This document shows positions 26,293 to 38,669 of a DNA stretch of 64,000 nucleotides, piece by piece. Below the pieces are notes generated by a model. It searched no databases. It worked only from the letters and a program-made list of their open reading frames with translations, and was not told the DNA's origin. This DNA is from Platynereis dumerilii (lineage: Eukaryota > Annelida > Polychaeta > Phyllodocida > Nereididae). The DNA lies in contig JAPTHN010000011.1 in the NCBI GenBank assembly GCA_026936325.1, forward strand, positions 997,001 through 1,061,000, written 5' to 3'. The position numbers were made by a program, and so were the translations under genes. Position 1 is the stretch's first letter. Each line of letters begins with the position of its first letter.

Positions 26293-26424
26293 CAGGGCCG
26301 AACTGAGAGCCCCGTGGTTGAGGGTGGGGGGGGGTGTAGCCATGACAAGAAAAATTGGGTGCACGGGAGCATGCGTCTTTCAATACCAATGATGCTCCCC
26401 CCCCCCCCCGAGCCCCCGCTGATA
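26293..26424. mobile_element. Possible second nested G-rich mini-element
   Basis: It begins CAGGGCCGAACTGAGAGCCC, contains a G run near 26324 and ends with a C run and GAGCCCCCGCTG near 26424. The inverted correspondence of the two ends is weak. Listed because the G/C runs face each other as in the neighbour at 25121-25295. Confidence 0.25.
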
Positions 26425-28642
26425 AGACTAATTGTGGGATGCACATTAAAATATGTATGCCCCGCAAAATGGTGTCCCCCAGCAGAGAATTGTTTGCTTC
26501 CAAGGTGCTCCCCCACTGGAGACTCCCCTAGTTCATATATAAACAGGGCTCATTTTGCAGCCTCTACAGACGTCTAGAGGGTCTGTAGGTAGCCTGTTTA
26601 GGGTCCTCTGAGACGTCTGTAAGGGCTCATTTTATTGGATATCCAGACTGTCTGTAGGCAACAGATAAATCAGTGATACAGACTGAAATCTGGACACTAA
26701 TTAACAATTTTCTGTGGTCTAGAGATGTCTGTTTATTATTATTTGGAAAGAGAAGATCTTAAGCTTTCTTTTGGTGTATAATAGGTATGTAAAGGAGGAA
26801 AATTGCAAGAAAAATGGGATAAAAGTGTTTCTACGACACGGAGGCTAACTAAAGCATATCTTCCTCTGTTTTAAAAATATGGGCCTAAATTCTGACATAA
26901 TGATATTTCAACAGGGCTCCTCGACTGATATCATCAGAAATTGCCCATAAGACATATCTGGGAAGTTTGGTGCCTTTATCACATTTGTAGCGATCGACCC
27001 AAAAATTGTCCCTAAGCCACCGGACTAGTATGTTATGTCGACCCAATTTCATTTTTCACTGGTTTCCAGGGACTGACAGCAAACTGCTTCCAACTTGTCA
27101 GTCACGACCAGAGACAGAGAAAATGTAACAGCATTTCTTTTTTAAACCTAGACATACAGTGTACTATAAAATATAAGGGAAAGTAACCTAGGACAAATTA
27201 ATAACACCCTAGCCAGCCTTGATAAAGCGCAGTATTGAGCTGCGCAGCTGCAGAGATGTAAAACACTCCATCAGAGAAGGATTTTGACATTTATCACATA
27301 TTCAGTCTTTAGATTTTTAGAAATCAGGAATCTCTCATCCCTCTAATGCAGCTTTGTGTGCATCTGACCTTTCATATTGGTCTCATGCTTTCCAAATATC
27401 CTTATAACATAATGGAAACTTTTATCGCAATAGTGTCAAAATATCAGCCGTTAAACACCAAAGTCACAAATTTTTCTTAAAATGAGACACATCAAACTAG
27501 ATGATATTAATCAAATATGTTCACCTTATATCAGATGGCAGATTTACAATACTTGAATAGCTACCTTAAATAGTAGGCAGTTTCCTTTCATACATTGAAA
27601 GAACTAATTTTCAATCCCTATTAAACTCAAGTTATGCCAGTTTTCGTCAAAAAATGAGAAAGTGGCGCCTGATCTTAAGATTGCTTCGAAGACATTTTTT
27701 GATCATAACTCATCATTCAAACTCCACAAAAACCAAAGATATAATCAAAAAAGGGTTTCTTGGTCAATTCTGAGACTTTTGCAAGATTAATTATACTCTA
27801 TGTGTCATGATTGTCAACTAAACTGTCACCCAAAAACAATCTTTCCTGGCTAAATTGCAAAGATTGGCACAGTTCGGGGAGCTTTTTCAACCACCTTGGT
27901 ATCTTGGCAGCCATCTTGGAATTTGGCAGCCATCTTGGATATACAGCAGCCATCTTCAAAACAATTTTGTTATGGGTTCCATTGGTATACTTTGGCAAAT
28001 TATGTATTTGCAGTAAGATCTCTCTCTTTTTATGATATTTTTAAGGCAAAATCTTGGAAAAAACAGATTTTGAGTGCCAACAATCTCGGTTTGGCCGCCA
28101 TCTTGGAAATTAAGCCATCACCTTGAAAAATGAACTTTAACTTTAGAAAAGCATTCTAGAAAACGAAATTGGGGCCTCCCAATGGAAATATTGACAAAAT
28201 TAACATATGTTTGAAGTCGAATATAGTCTGTCCACAGTAATTTGAGTCAAAAATTTGAGCGTCAACCAATTTTTGGCAGCCATCTTGAAAAATGGCTGCC
28301 ATTGTGTTTAAATACCCATTGGCTGCATGTAAATATTTCAAAATTACAGGTAGGTATCTCATCTACATTTCATATGTATGCAACAACATTTATATGAATA
28401 TTACATGATAAAATAGTTGATTCTTATCTGTTACATCACTATTTTTTACCTTATTTTTGTTCAAAAATTGATTCACATACCCTTCGAAAACCCCCATTTT
28501 TCGCACAGTTGCGGCAGAAATTCGTAAAAAACATTATCAGAAATGAAAACTTGAGAAAATTTGCTTCAATTTGGTATAAAGAAAGTGGGCGAAACCGGGG
28601 GTGCAACGAAATCATTTTCTGAGGGGCTTGGGGGATGGACTA

Positions 28643-31548
28643 ATATGAGCTTATCCCACAGATGTGGAGATACCATTTTGAATGTCTGATGCTGGAAGAA
28701 GCCTTTCACCAAGAGCAGAACCAGGAAATATGCACTTGTATGGAACTGGGAGCTGAGGATGGAAGTTGGAAGTATTATATCAACAGTCATTCAGCCAAGG
28801 GTAAAATGGAACGTTTCATTCCCTGAAAAGAACTTGCAATTCATGATCTCGTACATAGAAAGAAGATCGCGCACATCAAGCAAATGTTTATCTGTCTGAA
28901 GAAAATAAGATATGACAGAAACATGCAAGTTAATTCAAATGGAAATTCCAATCGATTGCACCTAGGCTTGGCAGGAAGTGAGCGAAAAATCTGCCCGGCC
29001 AATCTTATGAGGCATAGGGCACGCCACTGCAGAGCCAGAATAAAAGGCAGAAAAAATTAATATGGCAAGATTGGCAAAGCAGCAAAGCAGTAGCAATGAG
29101 CAAAAGGGCAGCATTAGATTCCTGAAGCAAGTTGGGCCATGCAACCTCACCTATTCCCACAGTGGTGATTAGCGTTCAAGCAGCTTTGCATTCTTTGACC
29201 AGCTCCCAAAGTCTTATAAGAGCTTTCTCTCACATCAGTTGGCTCCCAGCCAGGAGAAGCATAGGCTGCGCTAAGTCAGGGAAGCTTACAAGCCTGGTCC
29301 TAAAAAAGGCAGGATAGCCAAGGACTGCAACTTGCTTGCTATGGAACCTAATGGAATGGAAAGTTCTGGAATATCCCCTTGGTGTCATTTTGTGAAAAGT
29401 TACTGGAGAGTCATGAGCCATTACCGCTGGGATACTTACGAGTCGTTGCAGCCGAGTTGCTAACTTCTGCATAATTGAGCAAGTTGTTATGTATGTTTCT
29501 TCTATATGATGAAAAATTACACTCTACACCAATATTGAAGTCGTCACAACTTCAGAAGTTTCTTTCCGTACCAAGAGGCCAGATGCTGTTCTTACTTTCA
29601 ATATATCCCTTAATGCTTCAGACAGACACAACATAAAAGAGAAACAATTTCGCATCAACTAGTCCGTAAGGAGCACATACAAATTGATCGATATACTTCC
29701 TGAGCTGAAAATAACATCCTTTTTTTTTTCAATTTAGCTGATGCGCTAGACACTATCAAAATAAGACATAGACTGGAAGTTTACAGGCGCTGGCCAAAAT
29801 GGAAAGCACAAACAGATTATCTGGACTGGCTGCAGATGATAATGGAAATAGCACCCAAGACAGCTAAACCAACACTTTAGAGGCAATTTAAAATCAACAG
29901 ATATTGCTTGGTGGATCTCCATGACATAACTGAACCAAATTACAGCAAACTCACATAAAGTTTCAAGTTTCTAAATTTTCCTAAGTGCATTAACTGAACT
30001 ATCTACAAGGCACCAGGGGCTCTTCCTCAGAACTCCAATCACTTGATGTCGAACTAATTTCTTGATTAGCGGGGCTGTTCTTACATTAATCAAAACCCCA
30101 GTCTTCCACAAAATCACCAGAAATACAACAATGGTCTGAATGTGTAGTAACAATGACAAGACTCCACACTGGATTCCCTGGAAAATAGCCATCTGTTTAA
30201 CGCTCTTTAAAAAAAGTGCCAGGTACAAGCTGTAAAATCAGGGGCATTGAGTGTCCCTGCAGCACTTCACAGAATCACTCCACAACACCACCACATAGAA
30301 GCAGAAGCGGCGGAAAGTAAGCCATGGCTCTTATGATCGTTCACCCTACACAGGTCCCGTAGAGAACCTGCTTTACACCTCTACAATGACACTGATGCCT
30401 TCACTGATCAAGTGAAGCCTCCCAAGCTGATAGACACTTGATAGAATGACCAGCAAGGACCATGCAGAACTTGTCATACTGCTACAGCCCCAATCACAGC
30501 CCTGGCTGCCTGTCCTTATTAGCACCCTTGCCCCATTCACTACAGGCATTAAAAGCGATCCGGTGTTCCCAGCTTTATGGCTACAGACAACCAGGTCCAT
30601 TCAGGCCAGAAGCCAGCCTTTGTTGACAAGCAAGGCCAACACCTTGTGGCCCGATAGAGTCCAGCAATGTCCATAAAACTAGTATCTCATTCACTCTGAC
30701 CAGAAATTTAGTAATAACAGTAGATTATCTGGAGCACCTCCTCAAAACAAATCCAATGATTGTGACAGGACTATGTCAATCCCAATATCATGGAATTTCA
30801 GATGCAATGCCAAGTGGGCTGCCAACTGCTATCACCTCTTTGATCATACAACGGCAGAGTTGTCATACTTCGGATGCCTGATAGCAGGGACTATAGTCAG
30901 CAGAAATATATTATCTGTCAATCAACCCTAGGATGAATAGGCCACCTGAAAAGTGTCAGATACTGTACAGAGAGTAGCACAAGTGTTCAATAAATCTATA
31001 AAGCAAACGGACTTTTGTCATGTAGCAAAATTACAAACTGCTGGGTCTGTCAGATTGATGCCTTTAGCGCAGTTTAACGATGGCCATGGATGGGGATGAG
31101 AGATGTTTTAACACATCACTGCAGGTGGTGATGGGCCTTTTGGATTAACTTGTTGAAACATGCAACTTCCTGCATCCCTCTCCATCCTCCCTGCATCTCC
31201 ACATCCCAAGCCATCACAGCAACCCCATCAGTCTTTTCAGTAACCTAAGCCAATGGGCTTCAGGTTGCAATTCCAAGCAGCAAGAGATGGCCCATGCTTG
31301 CCTCTCTTGAGTGAAAAAATACCTGCCAAGAAACTTGTACACAGCTAGCCCTTGGGTGAGTCATTTGATTAGACATTTATACAACAAAATGGCAATGTTT
31401 TGGCAGTTAACACACTGTATGTCACACCACACAATCTAGCTTAAGCCAAGTAATTAGGGAAGTCTATAAAGGACCTATAAACTGCTTGCAATAATATTAC
31501 ACTGATACTAAATGCGGAGAAATAGGTTGAGACAAACAGACTATTGAT
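28643..31548 (+). repeat. B unit tail, direct arm of a long inverted duplication
   Basis: This arm matches 52200-55490 in reverse orientation over nearly its whole length. Shared stretches include GTCAGATGCTGGAAGAA-like text at 28680, the region around 30370-30660 (paired with 53370-53750) and CTATAAACTGCTTGCAATAA at about 31475. The arms lie ~20.7 kb apart. Open frames here (for example 30446-30676, with a counterpart at 53379-53591) follow the DNA similarity and show no coding constraint by eye. Confidence 0.85.
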
Positions 31549-32470
31549 TTAGTGTGTTATGTTTTCTGTCTCTACAGAAGCAGGTCTAATGCTTTTATGT
31601 ATAATGATTAGTGTACAATAACACTCTGTGACATATGGTATTCTCCTTAAGTGCCATGCTGACATGGTCATACTTATGTAATCCACATACCACTCTAGCA
31701 GCAGCATTCTGTAGGCGCTATAATGTTTGGATGACGTATTTAGGAGCACCAAAAAGCAGGGCATTACAGTAGTCTATGTTACTAGTTACAAACGCATGAA
31801 CGATATTCTCAGTTGTGCGTTGATCCAAATAGCTCCTGATCTTATGACTCATTTTCGGTTGAGCAAACCCCTTGCGGCTGACATTTTTGACATGGTCAAA
31901 CATGGACATCTGAGGGTCAAATAGTACTCCAACGTTTCTTAGGCTCTGTGATGGATGAATTTCAGCTTGACCGACTTTGATCACATATAAGTCCACCTTG
32001 CCTAATTGATGCTGTGTTCCTAAAACATGCATTCGGTTTTACTTTCATTGATTTTTAAACGATGCGTTAGCATCCATGAGCGAACTTCCTCCATACGCCT
32101 TTGCAATCATATCTCAGGAAGATGTCTCTCAAAGATAGAATATAAAGTAGTAAGATATCCAAGGAATATAACTGGCCCTGCACAGGTGCCCTGCGGTACA
32201 CCATACTTCATGCTATGCACATCCAAATCGTGTCATTTATCCGAACCCTCAAACCTCTATCATTCTGATATGATGTAATCCAATTTAGTACATTTCCAAT
32301 AATATTCATACAATTCCTAAGAATTTCAGTAATGATGTCAAGCCTCACAGTGTCAAACGCTGCGGATAAATCGATTAAAATCAGCATTGTAGTTTGCTGA
32401 TTATCCATATTGTTCATAATGTCTGAGTGAATCTTAACTAATAAAGTTTCAGTGCTAAACTTGGCTAGGC
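31549..32470 (-). mobile_element. 5'-truncated LINE fragment (reverse transcriptase, CR1/jockey-like), minus strand
   Basis: Minus-strand frames read as a non-LTR reverse transcriptase. A segment starting KFSTETLLVKIHSDIM continues to LIDLSAAFDTV (the RT motif containing the first catalytic Asp) and WITSYQNDRG, then GVPQGT in a second frame, and later LRNVGVLFDPQMSMFDHV, LVHAFVTSxxDYCN-like text and LLFGAPKY. The stretch that should hold the F/YADD active site between GVPQGT and the thumb is missing, so there is an internal deletion, and several frames are used. The fragment sits exactly between the end of B1 and the start of B3 homology. It is dead and old. Confidence 0.85.
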
Positions 32471-35400
32471 CACAACTAGTGAAGGCATTTGGCAGACTCA
32501 GCGTCAATGTGGCACTGATGACAGAAGAGGTCAGGCTTATATTTGGAGTCGCAAATCCTTGTTGACAAAAGCGGCCATCCGACTGTCTGCGGCTGGACAT
32601 CATGGGAAAATAACAGACATGGAAGACAGAGGTGCCTGCAAAACCCTCCATTACCAAGCAGCAAAGTAGTCAGCTGGTCAGATGGTCAGCCCATCAGTAG
32701 TGACCACACCATCCCCAACATCAATATCTTTTATTGCCTGTCAAAGAAACCTTCACCACCTAGCTCTTTTTGGCATCCTTTGGCCTTGCTTTGACAAACA
32801 ACCATGCTTCTTTTTAACTGCATGTTGACAACAACAAAGGAAAACTTCTTGTATAAAGATTGCATCCAAATTTCTCGTCATAAAACAAAATCAAGCATAA
32901 TATGAGCTAAAATGACAGGATTTAGTCTAGAGGTCGACCATGTAACATGTTATAAATTAGTCAAGAATTTGGTGTCCTTCATTTTGTCCATCAGGGCCAT
33001 ACCTGCCGGTCAGATTAAAAATTATATACAGTGGCAGCGCCCAGTTTAAACAATTAAGGGCCGATCCAGTAGGCCAGGTGAATGCAAAAAAACTGAATTT
33101 GTCGTCTTGAGCCCTTGCCCAGCCTGTTCCATGAACTTTACCTTGTTCTTTCTTTGACCAAAACAAGTTGGACTCACAATCTTCTCACTTCTGGGCATTA
33201 CCAGCACTGCTGAAACCATCATGATATTGCTGTAATTAATATTATTTAGTAATGGAGACAGCCCCTTGGTAGATTGCATGAGAAGTGACCGGTGCCTGCC
33301 TCCCTCCGTACATCACAGCCATCGAGGCTACTCCACTAATAGCCGCCCGACACTCTAATAAACACTGGCCTCTTTTCTGATCATTGCCGTCAATTGCAAT
33401 CTACATCTGACCTCCTGGTACCCACACACATTTTGAATGTACAAAGAAGGGAGATGGAGATTTGACTGCAGCTTACTGTTGCAGTGTTGTGGTGTGTTCT
33501 TTAATGTCAGTTATTTGGTTCTTCCCCATGTATAGGGTATATAGTATAGTACTTCTGGGTCATAAGAACTTGGAAATAAACATCAGAAACCATCCCAGCT
33601 TTCTGTGTGCACAACACTTCAGAACTAACAATATGGGAACAACATAGAAGTGGCCATCAAACAACAGATGCCGTTCTCACCAGCTAACACTCATCAGTAA
33701 TTTGAACAACACCAGGACATATATACATTCCACTTTGGGCAATGCCAAAATCTTTACACAGTCTGGTGTTACACGTAGTGATTATTTGATTGATGGAGAT
33801 ATCCTGGAGGTAAATCTTAGTTCAGAGAATCCACTTGCTGTTTCTCACAGACCAGACTTTCTTACGCAGAATTAAGAGGATTAGTACAGGCCCTGTTCTG
33901 GAAAAGGGGCCTATTTAGGGGTGCAGGTGTACCCCGCCTGCCAGAAAAATTCCAATGCCACAATGCATTTGCCTGAACATCATATATAACCAATCTGGTG
34001 TCTGTAGTTGCCAAAAGTGGTGCACATTTTTGCTACGGAGGGTTATATGAGGAACCCTCGGAGACCGCGTTTTGTCCATTTTTTGCATGAATGAGACCAT
34101 AAAAGCATTTCTGAGCATGAGAAACTCACAAAATTTACCATACAGACTATATCTGGTATGCTGAATTCAATTATTGCATTTTCATTCAAGTCTTGGGATT
34201 GATGAACTTGTTATTCAAGATGGCGTCCAATATGGCCGCCGATAGCAGAAAACTTCGCATTTTCACCTCTATGTGCATGTAAAAAGGTGAAGACTCAGGT
34301 TTATGAGTTTGAAAACTTTAATTATTTTTATCTTAAGCCCTGGAGTACATAATCTACTCATTATGACCTGTTGGGGTTTAAAAAACCTGGCCTGTATGAC
34401 AGTGTATGCATGGTGTTATCTCAAGATGGAATAATGAATTTTCAACATAACAGCGTATTGGTAAGTTATACTCCTCTTGGATTAAAAATGTCTCTCTCTA
34501 TCAATGCAAAATATTTACCTTGCAGACTATTTCTGGCATGCTGAATTCAACCATCGCACTTTCATTGAAGTCTAGTGAATGATACATTTGTTATTTAAGA
34601 TGGCATCCAATATGGCTGCCAATGTTGAGAACAACAGTGAGATTAGCTTCTATGTGACTTAATGTCATGGGCATAGTTGAATAAAGATGTCTGAAATGCC
34701 ACAAAATATTAATCTTTTAAATAAATATCAGGAGGAAAATGTTGCACCAATTTTTAAAATAACTTCTTGCAAGTCACTATATACAAACAAAGCGGTGCTA
34801 TTGTTATCATGCAGACAATATGACCAACTCAACATCAATTTTCTCTATCCGTTTTTAACTAACTAATTATTACAGAATAGTCATGCATTGTTCTCTTCAA
34901 TTACTCAAGCTAATTTATGATATCATTTGATTAAGATCTGTTCTATAACATGATGGATACTCTTTGAAGGTGTGTACATATTTATTTTGGAAATTTAGAC
35001 AATAAAGATTTTAGGAACACCTTTTATTTTAATAAATTTAGACAATAAAGATTTAAGGAAAACCTAAATAAAAGGTTAAGTGTGCAGAAAATACATATGT
35101 ATAGGCATGTATGCATTTTTACTGATGCCCAAAAATGTAGGCTAACATCTCAGGTGGTATCTCTATATCTGCTCTTTGGTCAATCTGAAGACCCTGTGAT
35201 TACAACAGGGGCCTACGACTTCACAAAATTATGAATGAGGCGCTGCATCATCTAAAATGGGCACCACCCAGAAAATGGCTCCTGGAAATGAACAATCTGC
35301 CCTCAGAGAAGTCATAGTAACTCTTTTATCATGTGCAGGAAAATGCACGTTGAACTGCTCATCACCACTAGTATCGGTTAGTTTGCTGAAGGAATTACTC

Positions 35401-35479
35401 AATTTGTTGAAGCACTAGAACCAATCCATCAATTGCCAATGGAATTCAGCAACCATGGCACAGACTCCTCAGAATCATT

Positions 35480-37020
35480 TGCTTTCTGGGAGAAGTACCT
35501 CTCTGACTATTCTCAGCTCTTGTTAGATTATGTTGCAGCAAAGAGAAATTTATGAAGATCATGAAGCTGAGCTGGAAATGTTCGCAGAAATGCTGTCATT
35601 CAATTTCATGTGCGGACATGTTAACTATGCCCATTGGGGAACCACCAACGCCGTGGAAGGGAGGCTTAGTACTACCAGTTGTACATCCTGAAGTATACAG
35701 AGCACCTTGAGATGGAAACTGGTCAGTGCATCACATGCAAAGACCATTCAGTGAATTTTGGAACGATATTGAGATTGAGCAAAGTATAAATAAAAATTAC
35801 GGAAAGTTCCACCATTTTTACACCAGACTAGAAACACTGGAGAGGTACTATTACACTGCACATCTCAAGGCAGCCTGCACTTCCGTCTTGAAAGATCTTT
35901 GCGAAGTGCACGTTCTATTTTCCGAAATCAACCGGGGATTGAGTCAGATTATATGTAGAGTGCACAGAAACAAGAAAGCAGTTGATGACTAGGAGGGTAC
36001 TATAAGAAACAACATCTTTCCATGGAAGATCTACCAACTACAGCCAGAGACACCATGTTGGTAGTGGACTTCATGATGATAATTCACATGGTTTGTACAG
36101 ACAAGTTACACTGTACAACATTTGGAGATTTGTCAAATGTTCTTCTGTGGATGATACTGTCAGCAGAGTTAAATGCCGTTGTTGGTGATCATCATAAAGT
36201 CGAGTCCATCAAAGACAGTAAGACAGCCTGGAGTGGAATGATGCAGATGCAAGAAATCAGGAATCCAACAAGAAACACCCCTCTTCCCAAAACAACCTGG
36301 TAAGATGCTGTAAACCCCACCAACAAGGCGAACTTGATGGAATTATTGATTCAGGACAGGACCATTATCTGTCAACTCACGACCATCTCACTGGTGATGA
36401 GATGCTGCTCTCGGCAGAAGGATTTGATGACAAAAGAAGAGTAGTATCTGTTCAGTGTGGCTCACTGGAGAATGTCAGTGACCTGTTCTTAGACCATGAG
36501 GAGGCTGACTCTAGGATGTTTCTTCATGTACTTTATGCAGCCGGGAGTCTAGGAACAAACTGTGTTGTCCTGTGCAGTTGTGACTCTGATGCAGCTGTTA
36601 TATGTCCCAGATATGTCAATCTGCTTGGCATTGAAGAGATTTTCTTAAAGAGAGAAAGATACATTCCTATGCATGAAGTAACACTTAGGTCAGAGATGTC
36701 ACTGATGTTTCCAGTAATGCATGACTGCACTTGCTATCCGCAAGCGATTCAACATGTGCATTCTTTGGCATCGGAAAGCAGAAATGGATGAAAGCTTTAA
36801 AAGAGAATGCAAACATCTTGCAGGATCTCCAGAAAGCTGGAAGTGATCATGAATGCATCGATTTCATGCAGGGCAATGACAGCTCTGGTTTTGTTGATCT
36901 ATCTTATATACACAAAGAAGAGACACAATTCTCTTAATGAGCTCAGGTATGACCTATTCTCACGGAAGCGCCCATCTAATGGAAGACTCCTCCAACAATA
37001 TATGCTTTTGCTAGACATGT
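35480..37020 (+). pseudogene. Degraded Academ-like transposase with XPG/FEN1-like nuclease region
   Basis: Plus-strand frames carry, in order: FWEKYLSDYSQLLLDYV near 35483; CGHVNYAHWG near 35611; FWNDIEIEQSINKNYGK near 35758; HEEADSRMFLHVLYAAG near 36498, then VVLCSCDSDAAVI; RYIPMHEV near 36658; and FFGIGKQKWMKAL near 36760. I recall the pattern CGHVNYARWG ... HEEADTR ... DTDV ... GCDT..GxGK from a large protein family in invertebrate transposable elements. The acidic EAD and DSD positions and the GxGK helix-turn resemble FEN1/XPG nucleases. The reading changes frame several times and is interrupted by stops, including between the FWEKYLSDYSQ and CGHVNYAHWG segments and just before FFGIGKQ. 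No intact protein can be made. It sits centrally between the inverted ends, as a transposase should. Confidence 0.75.
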
Positions 37021-37998
37021 AAAGAGAACAAATTATCAAAGTTGAATTTTCTCCATGCCCACCACCCTTTCTTAAGTCTTCCTGTTAGAAATAGATGTAA
37101 ACGCAATGCCACTGGAGATTTCATATCGGTTCTGATGACATCTGAAGCAGTCCCGGCAGCTGTCCTTGCACTCTCAGAGTGTTGTTGCAAGTCATAACTG
37201 CTCTACAAGGCACTGTCTCTGCAGGAGATAAAATCGAGTATGCTCAGATATACACGTTGTTGTGAACCTAAGAGCTGATAAATATCAGGTGTTTCTGGTG
37301 GAATCAGTTTGCAGAAGAAACAGAATAACTGTTCTTTTTGGGAAACTTTGTCACTTGCACGCAGGCTAAGTATCTGACCAATGCATTTTATCTTGCTTGG
37401 AAGTTGTAAATTCTGATTGGTCATCATAATACCCCTAATATTCAAAGGAATTATGCATTTGAAAAACAGAACAGGGAAAGGGGAAATTTAATTATTTCGA
37501 GTTGTTTAGCATTAATTTTTTTAGATTGTACGAACATCACTCCGTTGACATGAGTAGATGTAGGTAGTTCCGTGTCCAGTTATTTTTTGTTTCTCATAAA
37601 ATAAATCTTATTAAAGATGCATAACTTTTGAGAAAATAGCTTATAATGTATGAAGGTTGGTTGACCACTGTATAATACTAGTTGTAAATGCAAATAAGGT
37701 CAATTCAAGAAACAAGTAGAATTGTGTCTCGGTTTACAGCGTGTGTGCATTTTGAGTGATCATGATGATATCATTGAATAGCTGCATTCAAAGTTTTACA
37801 AGAATGAGCTGCCTTACTTTGTACTGTTTCTTATGTTTTTCGTTTCAAGAGCAATTTTATACAAGTCGAGTATAACTTAACAATATGCCGTAATATGGAC
37901 AATTCATTATTCCATCTTGAGATAACACAATACACACTCTGTCATACAGGCCAGGTTTTGTGAACCCCAAGAGGTCAAAAGATTAAGTATTCCAGGAC

Positions 37999-38669
37999 TT
38001 AAAGTTGAATCCCACAGAATACAGCTGCTCCACCTATTGTACTCCACAGTTCAACAAAAATACCCCAGCTGGTGGCTCCCCCGCTTTGTCAAATTGTTCA
38101 TATGCATTGGAAAAGCCACAGATTTTTGAAAACAGGGGGTGGGCTCACTCGAAAGCTGCTAGCTCAGCCAGGAATAATGGCACTAAACTATAAATGCACA
38201 CATGTTGGGTCAATATACAGGCCTATAATTCAATCCAACTTTCATAAAAATCGGAGAAGGAATCTTTGAGATATCCAAGTTTATTTCAAGGGGGACTTAT
38301 TTTTGTTGAACTGTTTTTCATAATTTTCACATATTGTAAACCACGTAACTCTCAAAAAACATCGGTAACCCCCCTTCAAAGACATGTTTTTCAATAAAGT
38401 GTATTTTCAGCTATATTCCTTTAATTTTTCATAAATATTTCATGGATATTGTTCGAGTGACGCTGCTTTTCGTTATAAATCCCACACTCTTTTAGTATTT
38501 TACTGTGCTGACATAAGATTTTGAAAAGATCATAGTTCGAAAATTATGTTGGATAGCCCCCTATTTTTTTTTACGTTGGAAAGCTTTCTTTTTGAAGAAC
38601 TTTTAGGCAAAGTTTCATGAATATCTCATGGATTTTAGATTTATTGCTAAGTGTGGGATTCAACTTTAA
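37999..38669. mobile_element. Insertion nested in the right TIR of the Academ-like element
   Basis: The segment is bounded by an 18-bp inverted pair, TTAAAGTTGAATCCCACA (37999-38016) and its exact complement at 38652-38669. Comparison with the left TIR of the host transposon shows that ~670 bp are extra. The flanks are a 21-bp imperfect direct repeat, ATTAAGTATTCCAGGACTTAA-type (37982-38002 and 38671-38691), which the left TIR has only once. TTAA at both borders suggests a piggyBac- or Kolobok-like MITE, but the long flanking repeat is not explained by a 4-bp duplication. No recognisable protein inside. Confidence 0.7.

Larger units (their letters stand above)
23177..28642. mobile_element. 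Non-autonomous ~5.5 kb TIR transposon, Academ-like ends, ATA target duplication
   Basis: The ends are inverted copies starting TAGTCCATCCCCCAAG, alignable for about 125 bp (23177-23300 with 28515-28642). They share CGTTGCACCCCC and GGTTTCGCCCACTTTCTTTA. ATA lies on both sides (23174-23176, 28643-28645). The inverted paralog at 55470-55500 has an intact site reading AACATATGGGCTTATC, with ATA once. A 3-bp duplication, TAGT terminus and size match the element at 33882-39132, so I place both in one Academ-like group. The interior holds several YY1-like AAGATGGCNGCC motifs, direct in the left half and mostly inverted in the right half. No transposase-like reading was found, so it appears non-autonomous. 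Two small G-rich elements may be nested in it. Confidence 0.82.
14937..31548 (+). repeat. Cluster B segmental duplication, copy B1
   Basis: B1 pairs with B2 from 14937/56697 to the window edge: 14937-15460 with 56697-57200, 15829-16800 with 58181-59110, 17230-18120 with 59220-60070, 18126-19990 with 60916-63790 and 20215-20410 with 63800-64000. It pairs with B3 from 19600/32471 to about 23010/41070, and its tail (28643-31548) pairs in inverted orientation with 55490-52200. The left breakpoint is sharp: both copies share GGTTTTCTTTTATC and diverge immediately upstream. Insertions private to B1 are a SINE-like piece at 19992-20213 and the large element at 23177-28642. Confidence 0.85.

Noticed and set aside
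30446-30676. Frame matched on the opposite strand of the inverted arm (53379-53591)
   Set aside because: Similarity follows the inverted DNA duplication; differences are spread over all codon positions and no domain is recognisable.
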